DNA of 64,000 bases, from NCBI GenBank assembly GCA_050302275.1, contig JBNLAT010000002.1, forward strand, positions 1-64,000. Direction: 5' to 3'. Below, piece after piece: positions 9,153 to 18,302 of this stretch (positions are counted from its first letter, which is position 1; each line of letters begins with the position of its first letter). The position numbers were made by a program, and so were the translations under genes. The notes under the pieces were generated by a model. That model made no database searches. It saw nothing but the letters and a program-made list of their open reading frames with translations, and was not told where the DNA came from. Origin of the DNA: JAPHTQ01 sp050302275 (GTDB taxonomy: Bacteria > Pseudomonadota > Gammaproteobacteria > Thiohalomonadales > Thiohalomonadaceae).

Positions 9153-9785
9153 ATGACAGCAGCGGATAAAAACACGGATTTCGCAAACAAGACGAAAGAG
9201 ATTATCGAGGCCGGTCATTTTCTCCACCAGCGCGGCTGGGTCCCGGCAACCAGCAGCAATTTTTCTACCCGGCTGGACGATGACACTATCGCCATTACCG
9301 TTTCCGGTTTCCACAAGGGGCAGTTGACCGAGGATGGGGTCATGCGTGTCGATTACCAGGGGAATGCAGTCGGCACCAATTTACGCCCATCGGCGGAGAC
9401 CCATCTGCATACACTTCTCTATAATCGCTTTCCTGATGTGGGGGCGGTACTCCATTCCCACTCGGTGGCGGCAACGGTGCTCTCCCTGGCCATGGGCGAT
9501 GAACTGTCGTTTGAGCAGTATGAATTGCTGAAGGCTTTTAATGGTGTGACTACCCACGAGACCCGTTTTGTGGTGCCGATCTTCGAAAATGACCAGGATA
9601 TCCCGCGACTTGCCTCCATCGTCAGTGACTACATGGACAACCACCCGCCGATACACGCTTTCCTGGTACGCGGGCATGGCCTCTACACCTGGGGAACGCA
9701 GATGAAGGAGGCGTTACGTCATATCGAGGCGCTGGAATTTCTGTTTCAGTGCCAACTGACAATGAATGGCCTGCAGCGGGCATAA
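9153..9785 (+). CDS. mtnB: Methylthioribulose-1-phosphate dehydratase
   Basis: MtnB dehydrates methylthioribulose-1-phosphate in the methionine salvage pathway. It belongs to the class II aldolase/AraD fold: the substrate loop S-S-N-F-S-T-R-L is near residue 30 and the zinc-binding H-x-H of V-L-H-S-H-S-V-A-A is near residue 100, with a third His later. Length (210 residues) fits the family. I chose ATG 9153 because GGGAG lies 6 nt upstream; the TTG at 9147 is too close to it. mtnC follows 49 nt downstream. Confidence 0.9.
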   Translation: MTAADKNTDFANKTKEIIEAGHFLHQRGWVPATSSNFSTRLDDDTIAITVSGFHKGQLTEDGVMRVDYQGNAVGTNLRPSAETHLHTLLYNRFPDVGAVLHSHSVAATVLSLAMGDELSFEQYELLKAFNGVTTHETRFVVPIFENDQDIPRLASIVSDYMDNHPPIHAFLVRGHGLYTWGTQMKEALRHIEALEFLFQCQLTMNGLQRA

Positions 9786-9834
9786 ATATTTTTCCCGACT
9801 ACCCTATTAGCATGGATTGGCAGCGGGGTATCGC

Positions 9835-10515
9835 ATGATCAAAGCTATTGTCACCGATGTAGAGGGGACTCTCTCTCCAGCCACTTTTGTCACGGAAGTA
9901 CTCTTTCCCTATGCCCGCGAGCATCTCTGTCAATTTCTGATTCAGAACAATGCACAGGCGGAGGTTGCCGTACAGCTGGAACTCCTCCGTCGCGAAGAAG
10001 GACAGGAGCTTTCTGTAAACGAATGTTGTGAGCGACTGGTGCAATGGATGGCAGAGGATCGAAAATCTACCGTGCTAAAGGCGCTACAGGGACTGGTCTG
10101 GCAGGAGGGGTATCGCAAGGGGGAATTGCATGGCGATCTCTACGAGGATGCTGTGGACAACCTGCGTCAGTGGAAAGATAAGGGGATACGCTTGTTTGCC
10201 TACTCTTCCGGTTCAGTACAGGCACAACAACTATTATTTAGATGTAACCCCTATGGTGATCTGACTCAACTGTTCACCGGCTATTTTGATATCCGGGTGG
10301 GTCATAAGCGGGAATCCTCTTCTTATGAGGTGATTACCTCGGAAGTGAATGAGCGGGCGGGTGATATTCTGTTCCTGTCCGATTCCGTTGAGGAGTTGAA
10401 CGCTGCCCGTGCTGCAGGGATGCAGACACGCCATGTTGTACGTAATACCCAGTCACTTGATACGATGGCCTCCCACCCTCAGGTTAAGGACTTTAATGCT
10501 ATCAGCCTGGATTGA
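9835..10515 (+). CDS. mtnC: Acireductone synthase (enolase-phosphatase E1)
   Basis: MtnC enolises and then dephosphorylates the MtnB product to acireductone. It is a HAD-superfamily protein of 226 residues: motif I V-T-D-V-E-G-T-L, motif II Y-S-S-G-S near residue 130 and motif III F-L-S-D-S-V-E-E-L near residue 185. The unusual Glu after the first Asp region is typical of the E1 enolase-phosphatase family. ATG 9835 has GCGGGG upstream and gives the standard N-terminus. It forms a pair with mtnB. Confidence 0.9.
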   Translation: MIKAIVTDVEGTLSPATFVTEVLFPYAREHLCQFLIQNNAQAEVAVQLELLRREEGQELSVNECCERLVQWMAEDRKSTVLKALQGLVWQEGYRKGELHGDLYEDAVDNLRQWKDKGIRLFAYSSGSVQAQQLLFRCNPYGDLTQLFTGYFDIRVGHKRESSSYEVITSEVNERAGDILFLSDSVEELNAARAAGMQTRHVVRNTQSLDTMASHPQVKDFNAISLD

Positions 10516-10531
10516 TGGAGGAGACGATAAG

Positions 10532-11107
10532 ATGGCACGCACACCTTCCACTATGCTCGAACTCGGTACTTCTGCCCCCGATTTTGTCCTGCCGGAACCA
10601 GCTACCGGCAAAACCATTTCCCTCTCGGATTATCTCGGTAAGCCTTTATTGGTGGTGTTTATCTGTAACCATTGCCCATTCGTACTGCACATTGTCGATA
10701 AACTGGCTGAACTTGCGAAAACTTTTAGTGGTGATGGGGTGCAATTTGTCGCCATCAACAGCAACGATGTGGCGAACTACCCTGATGATGCACCGCAGAA
10801 AATGCCTGCCATGAGTGAACGTTTTGGCCTTGATTTCCCTTACCTGTTCGATGAGTCTCAGGAGGTGGCGAAAGCCTATCGTGCCGCCTGTACCCCTGAT
10901 TTCTACCTGTTCGATGCGGATCACCGGCTGGTCTACCGCGGACAGTTTGACGACTCGCGGCCAGGCAACGATGAGCCAGTGACAGGCGAGGACCTTGCCG
11001 ATGCAATCAAGGCCGTGCTAGCCAGTCTGCCGCCTTTAACAGAGCAGAAACCGAGCCTGGGTTGCAATATCAAGTGGAAGGCTGGAAACGAACCCGATTA
11101 TTTCTGA
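10532..11107 (+). CDS. Thioredoxin-fold (AhpC/TSA, peroxiredoxin-like) protein
   Basis: A 191-residue protein of the AhpC/TSA-redoxin superfamily: L-G-T-S-A-P-D-F-V-L-P at the N-terminus, the active-site region F-I-C-N-H-C-P-F-V near residue 45, and C-T-P-D-F-Y-L-F-D near residue 118. The C-x-x-C pair suggests thiol-disulfide chemistry; the resolving partner is unknown. No signal peptide is visible, so it is probably cytoplasmic. ATG 10532 has GGAGGAG upstream and lies 16 nt after mtnC, so it may be co-transcribed with mtnBC, although it has no known role in methionine salvage. Confidence 0.82.
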   Translation: MARTPSTMLELGTSAPDFVLPEPATGKTISLSDYLGKPLLVVFICNHCPFVLHIVDKLAELAKTFSGDGVQFVAINSNDVANYPDDAPQKMPAMSERFGLDFPYLFDESQEVAKAYRAACTPDFYLFDADHRLVYRGQFDDSRPGNDEPVTGEDLADAIKAVLASLPPLTEQKPSLGCNIKWKAGNEPDYF

Positions 11108-11182
11108 TTGGCGAGTTTAACGACTCGGATTTTTCTCTATTTCTCAACTCAGGCGGGACGGGTTATCTAAACTTTATGCTGA

Positions 11183-11210
11183 TGTAAACCCTATGTTATG
11201 CGGGTATAAT
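11183..11210 (+). promoter_or_regulatory. Candidate promoter of the gsp operon
   Basis: A perfect TATAAT lies at 11205-11210 about 100 nt upstream of gspC, with a weak -35 (TGTAAA at 11183-11188, 16-nt spacing). It is the best promoter-like site in the 204-nt gap before the type II secretion genes. The rest of this gap shows no other feature I can support. Confidence 0.42.
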
Positions 11211-11311
11211 CTCCTTCCGCATTGTTGTGAATGCCGAAAAACGGTATTGTGCTCAATGCGTTACAGAATAATTACAGGGCCATTCATGGTCACAGGAATT
11301 CTGGCGGAACT

Positions 11312-12220
11312 ATGAGCAGACTTATGGATATGTTTCAGGGTGTAACCCTGCCTGCTGGCATGGATGTCGCGCGCCTTGCCGCCTGGTTAAATGTGTTGCT
11401 GGTACTGCTGCTGGCCTACGCGATGGCGACGCTGAGTTGGCAGTTTTTTGCTACTTCACAAAGTAATACGACGGTGAATCTTCCCGTTGTATCGAGTGGC
11501 ACGGCATCGCGCATAAGTGGTCCGAATTTGAGTAGTGTCGCTGCGCTACATCTTTTTGGTGAAGCAGGGAGCGCGCCAGCCAGTGATGTGGCTCCTATCG
11601 ACGCGCCTGAGACCCGCCTTAAGTTTACCCTTAAAGGGGTTTTTGCTGACGATCGCAGTGATAGTGCGATGGCGATTATTGCCAGCGGCGGTAATGATGA
11701 AAAAAGCTATCGGGTGGGGGATGTGATCGCTGGTGCTGCTACATTGCATCAAATTCTGGGTGATCGGGTAATCCTCAAACGGGGCGGGCAATTGGAGGCG
11801 CTTTATCTACCTAAGGATGCAGATGGTTTAGTGATATCACCTGCCCCACCGGTATACCAAAGGGTAGTGCCAAGCAATATTAACAGCGTTCCGACACGGT
11901 CACTTCACACAGATAATATGGGGCAGTTGCGTCAGCAGTTAATGGAAAATCCCCAGGATGCCCTACAACTGATCAATGCTCAGCCAGTAATGGAAAATGG
12001 TCAGTTGACCGGTTTTCGCGTGAATCCGGGCAAGGATCGCGCACTCTTTGCCCGAGTCGGTCTGCGACCGGGTGACATTATTACGGCGGTCAATGGTATG
12101 CAGTTGAGTGATGCGACCCAGATGGGACAGGTGTTCCAGCAACTTAAATCGGCTCAACAGCTTAATGTGACGATTAATCGCGGTGGGCGGGAACAACAGC
12201 TGGATCTTAAGCTGGACTAG
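11312..12220 (+). CDS. gspC: Type II secretion system protein GspC
   Basis: GspC links the inner-membrane assembly platform to the outer-membrane secretin. The 302-residue protein has a short cytoplasmic N-terminus, one membrane segment (about residues 20-42), a periplasmic homology region containing L-H-L-F-G and F-T-L-K-G-V-F-A-D, and a C-terminal PDZ domain with L-R-P-G-D-I-I-T-A-V-N-G. I chose ATG 11312 because GGCGGA lies just upstream and earlier starts add an unconserved tail. It is the first gene of a gspCDEFGHIJKLMN cluster. Confidence 0.93.
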   Translation: MSRLMDMFQGVTLPAGMDVARLAAWLNVLLVLLLAYAMATLSWQFFATSQSNTTVNLPVVSSGTASRISGPNLSSVAALHLFGEAGSAPASDVAPIDAPETRLKFTLKGVFADDRSDSAMAIIASGGNDEKSYRVGDVIAGAATLHQILGDRVILKRGGQLEALYLPKDADGLVISPAPPVYQRVVPSNINSVPTRSLHTDNMGQLRQQLMENPQDALQLINAQPVMENGQLTGFRVNPGKDRALFARVGLRPGDIITAVNGMQLSDATQMGQVFQQLKSAQQLNVTINRGGREQQLDLKLD

Positions 12221-12250
12221 CGAGCAAAAAAACAGACAGGATTGAATGGA

Positions 12251-14332
12251 ATGAGACGTAGAACGACAGGTTGGGGATATCGCTGGGTGGCCTTGGCGTT
12301 GATGCTCGGTATGCTCCACGCGCCGCTGCACGCTGCAGATACCGCTACGCAAAACGCTATGACCCTGAACCTGAGGGATGCAGATATTACTTCGGTGATC
12401 TCCACGGTGTCGGAGATGACCGGCAAAAATTTTATCGTCGATCCCCGGGTTAAAGGGCGGGTGACGGTGATCTCTTCACGACCGATGGAGGCTGACGAGG
12501 TCTACCAGGTTTTTCTCTCCATTCTCAACGTGCAGGGTTTTGCCGCCATTCCGGGGAAAAACGCGATCAAGATCGTTCCCGAGGTAACCGCCAAGCAGGG
12601 AGCGATTCCTAACAAAGGCGGTACAGGGGACGAATCGGTTACCCGTGTGGTGCAGGTGAACAATGTTGCTGCAGCACAACTAGTACCGGTTTTAAGACCG
12701 TTATTGCCACAGGAGGCACATCTGGCAGCTTATACACCGACTAATGTATTGATTGTCTCCAGTACCGCCGCCAATGTGGACAAACTGATGGAGTTGATCC
12801 ATACCGTGGATCAATCTAATGAATCGGAAATTGAACTTATTCCACTCAAGCATGCTTCGGCAACAGAAGTGGAGCGCATCCTTAATTCCCTGCAGCAACA
12901 GAATTCCGCTGCACGTGCGGCAGGTGGTGCTGCTTCAGAAGATATCAAGATTACTGCAGATGGTCGTACCAACAGCATTATCCTCAGTGGCGACAAAGCT
13001 GCGCGCCTGGGCATTAAAAAGATCATTGCCAAGCTCGATACCAAACTGGAATCAAGTGGCAATACCCGTGTCTTTTATCTTCATTATGCCAAGGCCAAAG
13101 ATCTGGCTTCTGTATTAGGCGGTGTGGGTGAAAGTATTGTCGCTGACAAAACTGGTGGTGGTGCGGCAGGTGGGGTTACAGCCGGTGGTAAGAGCAAACT
13201 GAATATCCAGGCAGACGAAAGTAGTAACTCACTGGTGATCAGTGCGCCCCCCGATGTGATGCGTGATCTGGAGGCGGTGATTCGTCAACTCGATGTTCGC
13301 CGTGCACAGGTGATGGTTAAGGCGGTTATTGCAGAGGTTTCCACCGATACTTCGCGCGAACTGGGGGTGCAGTGGGCTTATGATGGTTCTGCCGCCGATG
13401 GGCCCGTAGGCGTGATTGATTTTAATGGTCTTATGTCCGGCATTGCTGCTTCTGCAGCAAGTGGTGGTACGGTTTCTCCGCCCTCGCTCAATGGTGCCAA
13501 TCTTGGTCTGGGGCAGAGGCTTAGTGATGGAACTGTTTATGGGGCATTACTCAAGGCGCTATCAGGTGATGCCAATAACAATATTCTGTCTACACCGACG
13601 CTGGTTACTATGGACAACGAGGAAGCAGAGATCACCGTGGGCCAGAACGTGCCATTTATTACCGGCAGTTATTCATCAACCGGCGCAGGTTCTACTCCGA
13701 CCAATCCATTTCAGACAGTGCAGCGGGAAGATGTGGGTCTGACCTTGAAGATTACACCGCAGATCAATGAAGGCAATGCGGTGCGTATGGAGATCTCACA
13801 GGAGGTCTCCAGTATCAGTGGTAGTTCTGCGTCCAGTGTGGACCTGATTACCAATAAGCGTGCGATCAAAACCACTGTAATGGTCGACGATGGTGATATT
13901 TTGGTACTCGGCGGGTTAATTGACGATCAGTTGATCGAAGCAGAACAACGTGTACCGTTGTTGGGCGATATTCCTGTATTGGGTTGGTTCTTCAGCTACC
14001 GCTCAGCACAGAAAATAAAACGCGACTTAATGGTGTTCCTGCATCCGCGCATCATGCGCGGTGGTGATCTGAGTAATCAGATTTCATCAGCCAAATACAA
14101 TTACATGCGGGCACAACAATTGAATATGCGTGAGCAGGGTGTGCCGCTAATGTACGATGACGTCTCTCCATTGTTGCCCGAGATGAAAGATTTTCTTGAA
14201 TTGCCTCCGCCTTATGATGCATTACCTGGTACCCAGCAGGGTGCCCCGGTAGAACCTGCAACCAAGGAGTCTGAACCTGCCCAACAGGATCAGTCTATGG
14301 CAGTTGCTCCTCGAGTTCTGGTAGCGGAGTAA
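12251..14332 (+). CDS. gspD: Type II secretion system secretin GspD
   Basis: GspD forms the outer-membrane secretin channel. The protein (693 residues) has an N-terminal signal peptide with an Ala-rich cleavage region ending in L-H-A-A-D, N0-N3 periplasmic domains (N0 starts M-T-L-N-L-R-D-A-D-I), and the secretin core with G-Q-N-V-P-F-I-T-G near residue 470 and V-L-G-G-L-I-D-D near residue 555. There is no lipobox. ATG 12251 is preferred over the in-frame TTG at 12242. A Pro/Gln/Glu-rich C-terminal tail (S-domain-like) could bind a pilotin, which is not seen in this window. Confidence 0.95.
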   Translation: MRRRTTGWGYRWVALALMLGMLHAPLHAADTATQNAMTLNLRDADITSVISTVSEMTGKNFIVDPRVKGRVTVISSRPMEADEVYQVFLSILNVQGFAAIPGKNAIKIVPEVTAKQGAIPNKGGTGDESVTRVVQVNNVAAAQLVPVLRPLLPQEAHLAAYTPTNVLIVSSTAANVDKLMELIHTVDQSNESEIELIPLKHASATEVERILNSLQQQNSAARAAGGAASEDIKITADGRTNSIILSGDKAARLGIKKIIAKLDTKLESSGNTRVFYLHYAKAKDLASVLGGVGESIVADKTGGGAAGGVTAGGKSKLNIQADESSNSLVISAPPDVMRDLEAVIRQLDVRRAQVMVKAVIAEVSTDTSRELGVQWAYDGSAADGPVGVIDFNGLMSGIAASAASGGTVSPPSLNGANLGLGQRLSDGTVYGALLKALSGDANNNILSTPTLVTMDNEEAEITVGQNVPFITGSYSSTGAGSTPTNPFQTVQREDVGLTLKITPQINEGNAVRMEISQEVSSISGSSASSVDLITNKRAIKTTVMVDDGDILVLGGLIDDQLIEAEQRVPLLGDIPVLGWFFSYRSAQKIKRDLMVFLHPRIMRGGDLSNQISSAKYNYMRAQQLNMREQGVPLMYDDVSPLLPEMKDFLELPPPYDALPGTQQGAPVEPATKESEPAQQDQSMAVAPRVLVAE

Positions 14333-14336
14333 ACCG

Positions 14337-15842
14337 ATGGACGAGCGTGTCGATATCGACGCTGCTGGTGAAATGGAATTGGAGCGCAAACTCCCTTTCA
14401 GTTTTGCCAAACGTCATCATTTGATTTATTTGCCGCAAGAACAGCGTCTCTTTCATCGTACCGACACACCTCTGCAAAGTATTGCTGAGGCACGTCGTTT
14501 TCTGCAACAGCCGTTTTCACTTGAGCGAGTCGATACCGAGCGCTTCAATAATCTGCTGCAGTCGACCTATGAACAGTCAGGTAACGGCAGCATGCAGGCA
14601 ATGGGTGATCTGGGTGAAGAACTGGATCTGAACGATGTCGCCCAGCAACTTGCTGAACCTGAAGACCTGATGGAGAGTCAGGACGATGCGCCCATCATTC
14701 GCCTGATCAACGCATTGCTTACCGAAGCAGTACGTGAAGGTGCTTCGGATATTCATATTGAGTCCTTTGAAAATGCCATGGTAGTGCGGTTCCGCATCGA
14801 TGGCGTGTTGCGTGAAGTGCTTAAACCTCAACGTGCTTTGGCGCCGCTATTAGTATCACGGATAAAGGTTATGGCGCGACTCGACATTGCTGAAAAGCGT
14901 TTGCCGCAAGATGGACGTATTTCGCTCAAGGTGGCGGGGCGTGCTGTCGATGTGCGTGTTTCCACACTGCCCGCCGGACACGGTGAACGAGTCGTATTAC
15001 GTCTGTTAGATAAACAGGCTGGCCGTCTGGACCTAGGGCAATTGGGTATGGATCCAAAGACCCTGCAAGTCATCGACGGACTGATCCATCGACCCCATGG
15101 GATCATTCTGGTCACCGGTCCTACAGGTTCAGGTAAGACCACGACACTCTATGCGGCACTCAGTCGTCTTAATGACAGTGAGCGCAATATCCTGACCGTT
15201 GAAGATCCAATCGAATATTACCTTGATGGTATCGGTCAAACTCAGGTTAATAGCAAGGTCAACATGAGTTTTGCCCGTGGCCTGCGTGCGATTCTGCGTC
15301 AGGATCCTGACGTGGTGATGGTCGGTGAGATTCGCGATCTGGAAACCGTCGAGATCGCGGTACAGGCGAGTCTGACCGGTCACCTTGTGCTTTCCACGCT
15401 GCATACTAATACCGCAGTGGGTGCGGTGACCCGTTTGCGCGATATGGGGGTCGAACCGTTCCTGCTCTCATCCAGTGTCATCGGTATCCTTGCCCAACGT
15501 CTGGTGCGTCAACTTTGTCCTGAGTGTCGACAGTCCTATCAGGCCAACGAACATGATTGTGAACGTTTGGGCATTCCCGCCGATCAGTCACCCACCCTCT
15601 ACCGTGCCGGAGAAGGTTGCAGTCATTGCAATCAACTCGGATATCGGGGACGAACCGGCATCTACGAACTTATCGCCGTCGATGACACCCTGCGCGGTAT
15701 GATTCATGACGGTGCGGGTGAGCATGAAATGGAAAAATATGCCCGTCAGTTCAGTCCCAGTATCCGCAGTGACGGCTTCCGCCGAGTGCTCAACGGCGAG
15801 ACCTCGCTGGAAGAGGTGTTACGGGTTGTACAGGCACAGTAA
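14337..15842 (+). CDS. gspE: Type II secretion ATPase GspE
   Basis: GspE is the cytoplasmic hexameric ATPase that powers pseudopilus assembly. Its 501 residues show an N1E-like domain, the N2 domain (G-A-S-D-I-H-I-E near residue 138), Walker A G-P-T-G-S-G-K-T-T near residue 260, Asp box, Walker B (V-M-V-G-E-I-R-D) and His box (T-G-H-L-V-L-S-T-L-H-T-N). A tetra-cysteine zinc site is formed by C-P-E-C and C-S-H-C near residues 395-435. It starts 4 nt after gspD. Confidence 0.96.
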   Translation: MDERVDIDAAGEMELERKLPFSFAKRHHLIYLPQEQRLFHRTDTPLQSIAEARRFLQQPFSLERVDTERFNNLLQSTYEQSGNGSMQAMGDLGEELDLNDVAQQLAEPEDLMESQDDAPIIRLINALLTEAVREGASDIHIESFENAMVVRFRIDGVLREVLKPQRALAPLLVSRIKVMARLDIAEKRLPQDGRISLKVAGRAVDVRVSTLPAGHGERVVLRLLDKQAGRLDLGQLGMDPKTLQVIDGLIHRPHGIILVTGPTGSGKTTTLYAALSRLNDSERNILTVEDPIEYYLDGIGQTQVNSKVNMSFARGLRAILRQDPDVVMVGEIRDLETVEIAVQASLTGHLVLSTLHTNTAVGAVTRLRDMGVEPFLLSSSVIGILAQRLVRQLCPECRQSYQANEHDCERLGIPADQSPTLYRAGEGCSHCNQLGYRGRTGIYELIAVDDTLRGMIHDGAGEHEMEKYARQFSPSIRSDGFRRVLNGETSLEEVLRVVQAQ

Positions 15843-15848
15843 ATAACC

Positions 15849-17072
15849 ATGGGTGCCTTCGACTACATTGCGCTGGACGCCAGGGCCAAGGAACATAAGG
15901 GTGTCATGGAGGGCGATACCGCCCGCCAGGTGCGACAGCAGTTACGCGAAAAGGGACTGACTCCGCTTAAGGTCGAGGAAGCGGCACAGAAGGAAGTACG
16001 TGCCGCGACTAATCGCGGTTTTCAGTTACGTCGCGGCCTTAGCGCTGCTGAGCTGGCCCTGATGACCCGTCAGTTAGCTACACTGGTTCAGGCGGCCTTG
16101 CCTCTGGAAGAGGCGTTGCAAACGGTTGCCCGGCAGAGCGAAAGTCCTCGGTTGAAGAGTCTTATCCTCGCGGTACGTTCCAAGGTGCTTGAAGGACACA
16201 CTCTGGCCAATGGACTTGGTGAGTTTCCCCATGTCTTTCCCGAAATCTATCGCACCACTGTTGCTGCCGGCGAACAGGCCGGACACCTTGATGTGGTATT
16301 GGAACGTCTAGCTGACTACACCGAAAAGCGACAACAGATGCGGCAAAAAATTATGTTGGCGCTGTTTTACCCCGCCATTCTTACAACCATCGCCATTCTG
16401 GTCACCATCGGTCTGTTGACTTACGTCGTACCTGAAGTAGTGAAAGTCTTCGACAACATCAATCAGGAACTACCGGTGTTGACTCGTATGTTGATTGCGC
16501 TGAGTGACTTTCTACGTGACTACGGGCTGGTACTGCTAGGAATATTAGTCGCGATCATTGCAGCGTTACGCTATCTGTTGCGTCAACCGCTAATGAAGCT
16601 ACGCTGGCATGAGTTGATGCTGCGTCTTCCGCTTGTTGGGCGCCTGAGTCGTGGCATGAATACGGCACGTTTTGCCCGTACCTTCAGTATTCTCAATGCC
16701 AGTGGCGTTCCTGTACTTGAAGGGATGCGTATCTCTGCCGAAGTGTTGGGTAGTCTGCCAATGCGCGATGCGGTGCAGAAAGCAGCTGGACAGGTGCGAG
16801 AGGGGGGCGGTATTGCGCGCTCGCTGGAGCAGAGTGGCTATTTCCCGCCGATGACGGTGCATTTGATCGCCAGCGGTGAATCGAGTGGTCGACTCGATTC
16901 CATGCTGGAACGCGCTGCGGACAATCAGGAACGTGAACTGGAAAGCACGATTGCCCTGTTGATGGGCGTATTTGAACCCGTATTGATTCTGACCATGGGT
17001 GTCGTGGTCCTGATCATTGTCCTGGCCATACTGTTACCGATTTTCGATCTTAATCAATTGGTTCAGCTCTAA
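15849..17072 (+). CDS. gspF: Type II secretion inner-membrane protein GspF
   Basis: GspF is the polytopic platform protein that works with GspE. The 407-residue length is typical. It has two homologous T2SSF domains (about 70-195 and 275-395), each followed by hydrophobic segments, with three membrane spans near residues 170-190, 220-240 and 375-400. The N-terminal M-G-A-F-D-Y-I-A-L-D-A is a family hallmark. It starts 6 nt after gspE. Confidence 0.95.
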   Translation: MGAFDYIALDARAKEHKGVMEGDTARQVRQQLREKGLTPLKVEEAAQKEVRAATNRGFQLRRGLSAAELALMTRQLATLVQAALPLEEALQTVARQSESPRLKSLILAVRSKVLEGHTLANGLGEFPHVFPEIYRTTVAAGEQAGHLDVVLERLADYTEKRQQMRQKIMLALFYPAILTTIAILVTIGLLTYVVPEVVKVFDNINQELPVLTRMLIALSDFLRDYGLVLLGILVAIIAALRYLLRQPLMKLRWHELMLRLPLVGRLSRGMNTARFARTFSILNASGVPVLEGMRISAEVLGSLPMRDAVQKAAGQVREGGGIARSLEQSGYFPPMTVHLIASGESSGRLDSMLERAADNQERELESTIALLMGVFEPVLILTMGVVVLIIVLAILLPIFDLNQLVQL

Positions 17073-17114
17073 TAGTTGAACGACTTTGCATTATCTAACC
17101 GAGGGATTGTAATA

Positions 17115-17573
17115 ATGTTTTCTGCATCATCCACCAACAACAAACAAACTGCTCCATCTCGTCAGTCAGGTTTTACCCTGATCGAAGTGATGGTGGTAGT
17201 GGTGATCCTTGGCATCCTTGCCGCAGTCATCGTACCGAAGATCATGGATAATCCGGATAAGGCACGTGTGGTTAAAGCACGTAGTGACGTGCAGGCGATC
17301 AAGGGTGCACTGGATCTCTACAAACTGGATAACTTCAACTATCCGAGTACCGATCAGGGCTTACAGGCATTGGTACAGAAACCCTCCGGCTCGCCTGAAG
17401 CACCCAACTGGAAACAGGGTGGTTATCTCGATGGTCTACGTAAAGACCCCTGGGGACATGACTATCAATACCTTAATCCGGGGGCACACAGTGAGGTTGA
17501 TATCTATAGTCTGGGTGCCGATGGTCGTCCCGGTGGCGAGGGGGTTAATGCCGATATTGGTAACTGGGAATAA
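17115..17573 (+). CDS. gspG: Major pseudopilin GspG
   Basis: GspG is the major subunit of the type II pseudopilus. The prepilin motif S-G-F-T-L-I-E-V-M-V-V-V-V-I-L-G (Glu at +5 of the mature protein) follows a fairly long 18-residue polar leader. The C-terminal part has D-P-W-G-H-D-Y and the calcium-site region S-L-G-A-D-G-R-P-G-G-E-G typical of GspG. ATG 17115 is chosen because upstream codons are not conserved. The stop codon TAA is directly followed by a palindromic element that separates the gene from gspH. Confidence 0.95.
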   Translation: MFSASSTNNKQTAPSRQSGFTLIEVMVVVVILGILAAVIVPKIMDNPDKARVVKARSDVQAIKGALDLYKLDNFNYPSTDQGLQALVQKPSGSPEAPNWKQGGYLDGLRKDPWGHDYQYLNPGAHSEVDIYSLGADGRPGGEGVNADIGNWE

Positions 17574-17743
17574 TAGAACCTATCTCAAAATGGCTGCGCT
17601 TGGCGATACGGTGTTAAAAATGAACTCGAAATGCTCATTGACTACGTGTCAACTCCGCTTTCTAGTTCATTTTTGCACCCAAGGGGCATTACCTTCGGGG
17701 CACCTAGTCTCACCTGCGCTCGCTAATTTTGAGACAGATTCTA
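17574..17743 (+). repeat. Palindromic element copy 1, between gspG and gspH
   Basis: A 170-bp element with 18-bp terminal inverted repeats (17574-17591 against 17726-17743, 2 mismatches; core TATCTCAAAAT / ATTTTGAGACA). Inside, AAAAATGAACTCGAAA pairs with TTTCTAGTTCATTTTT around a 28-nt core (17631-17658) that begins ATGCTCATTGAC and ends GTCAACTCCGC. The core and the box GATACGGTGTT (17605-17615) recur in copies at 27918-28043 and 37117-37260. It codes for no recognisable protein. It starts immediately after the gspG stop. No target-site duplication could be made out. Confidence 0.82.
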
Positions 17744-17750
17744 GTGAACT

Positions 17751-18302
17751 GTGACTACACTTCCTCTTTCTGCTCGCAGTAGTCGGGGTTTTACCCTGCT
17801 GGAACTGTTGGTGGTGTTGGTCATGATCGGCATCATTCTTGGTGTCGCCATGATCTCCCTGGGGGATGGAGGAAGAGGGGATCGGATACGTCAGGAAGGA
17901 CAGCGCATTGCGACGTTGTTCAATCTGCTATCGCAGGAAGCCGTACTTAATGCGGTTGAGTATGGGGTGTTGTTAAAACCGGATGGCTACCAGTTTCTCC
18001 AGTTTGTCGACCAGCAATGGCAACCTGTAGATGGCGATAGCCTGCTCGTTGAACGCAGTCTGCCTGACGACATGGAATTAAATCTCTACATGGATAAGGT
18101 CAGCGTCTCTCTCGAACCGCAACAACTCAGCGTCAGCGATGAAGAGAAGAAACTCAAACCACAGCTGATCTTTTTTTCCAGTGCCGAGCGCACCCCTTTT
18201 GAAATCGAAGTGGCCTACCGCGATCCGCCCGAGTTACGCCAGCGCGTCGAAGGTCCTCTGTTGGGCGATGTGCTGTGGCAACGTGAAACGGTGGAACAGT
18301 GA
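17751..18302 (+). CDS. gspH: Minor pseudopilin GspH
   Basis: GspH is a minor pseudopilin located near the pseudopilus tip. The 183-residue protein has the prepilin motif R-G-F-T-L-L-E-L-L-V-V-L-V-M-I-G after a 12-residue leader, then a GspH/FimT-type beta-rich domain (N-A-V-E-Y-G-V-L-L near residue 70). The start is GTG just beyond the palindromic element, and no clear Shine-Dalgarno is present in the element end. The stop overlaps the gspI start. Confidence 0.9.
   Translation: MTTLPLSARSSRGFTLLELLVVLVMIGIILGVAMISLGDGGRGDRIRQEGQRIATLFNLLSQEAVLNAVEYGVLLKPDGYQFLQFVDQQWQPVDGDSLLVERSLPDDMELNLYMDKVSVSLEPQQLSVSDEEKKLKPQLIFFSSAERTPFEIEVAYRDPPELRQRVEGPLLGDVLWQRETVEQ

Noticed and set aside
17209..17754. 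Open frame of 181 codons spanning gspG and the palindromic element
   Set aside because: It runs out of frame through gspG and only continues because the 170-bp element happens to be open; it has no domain.
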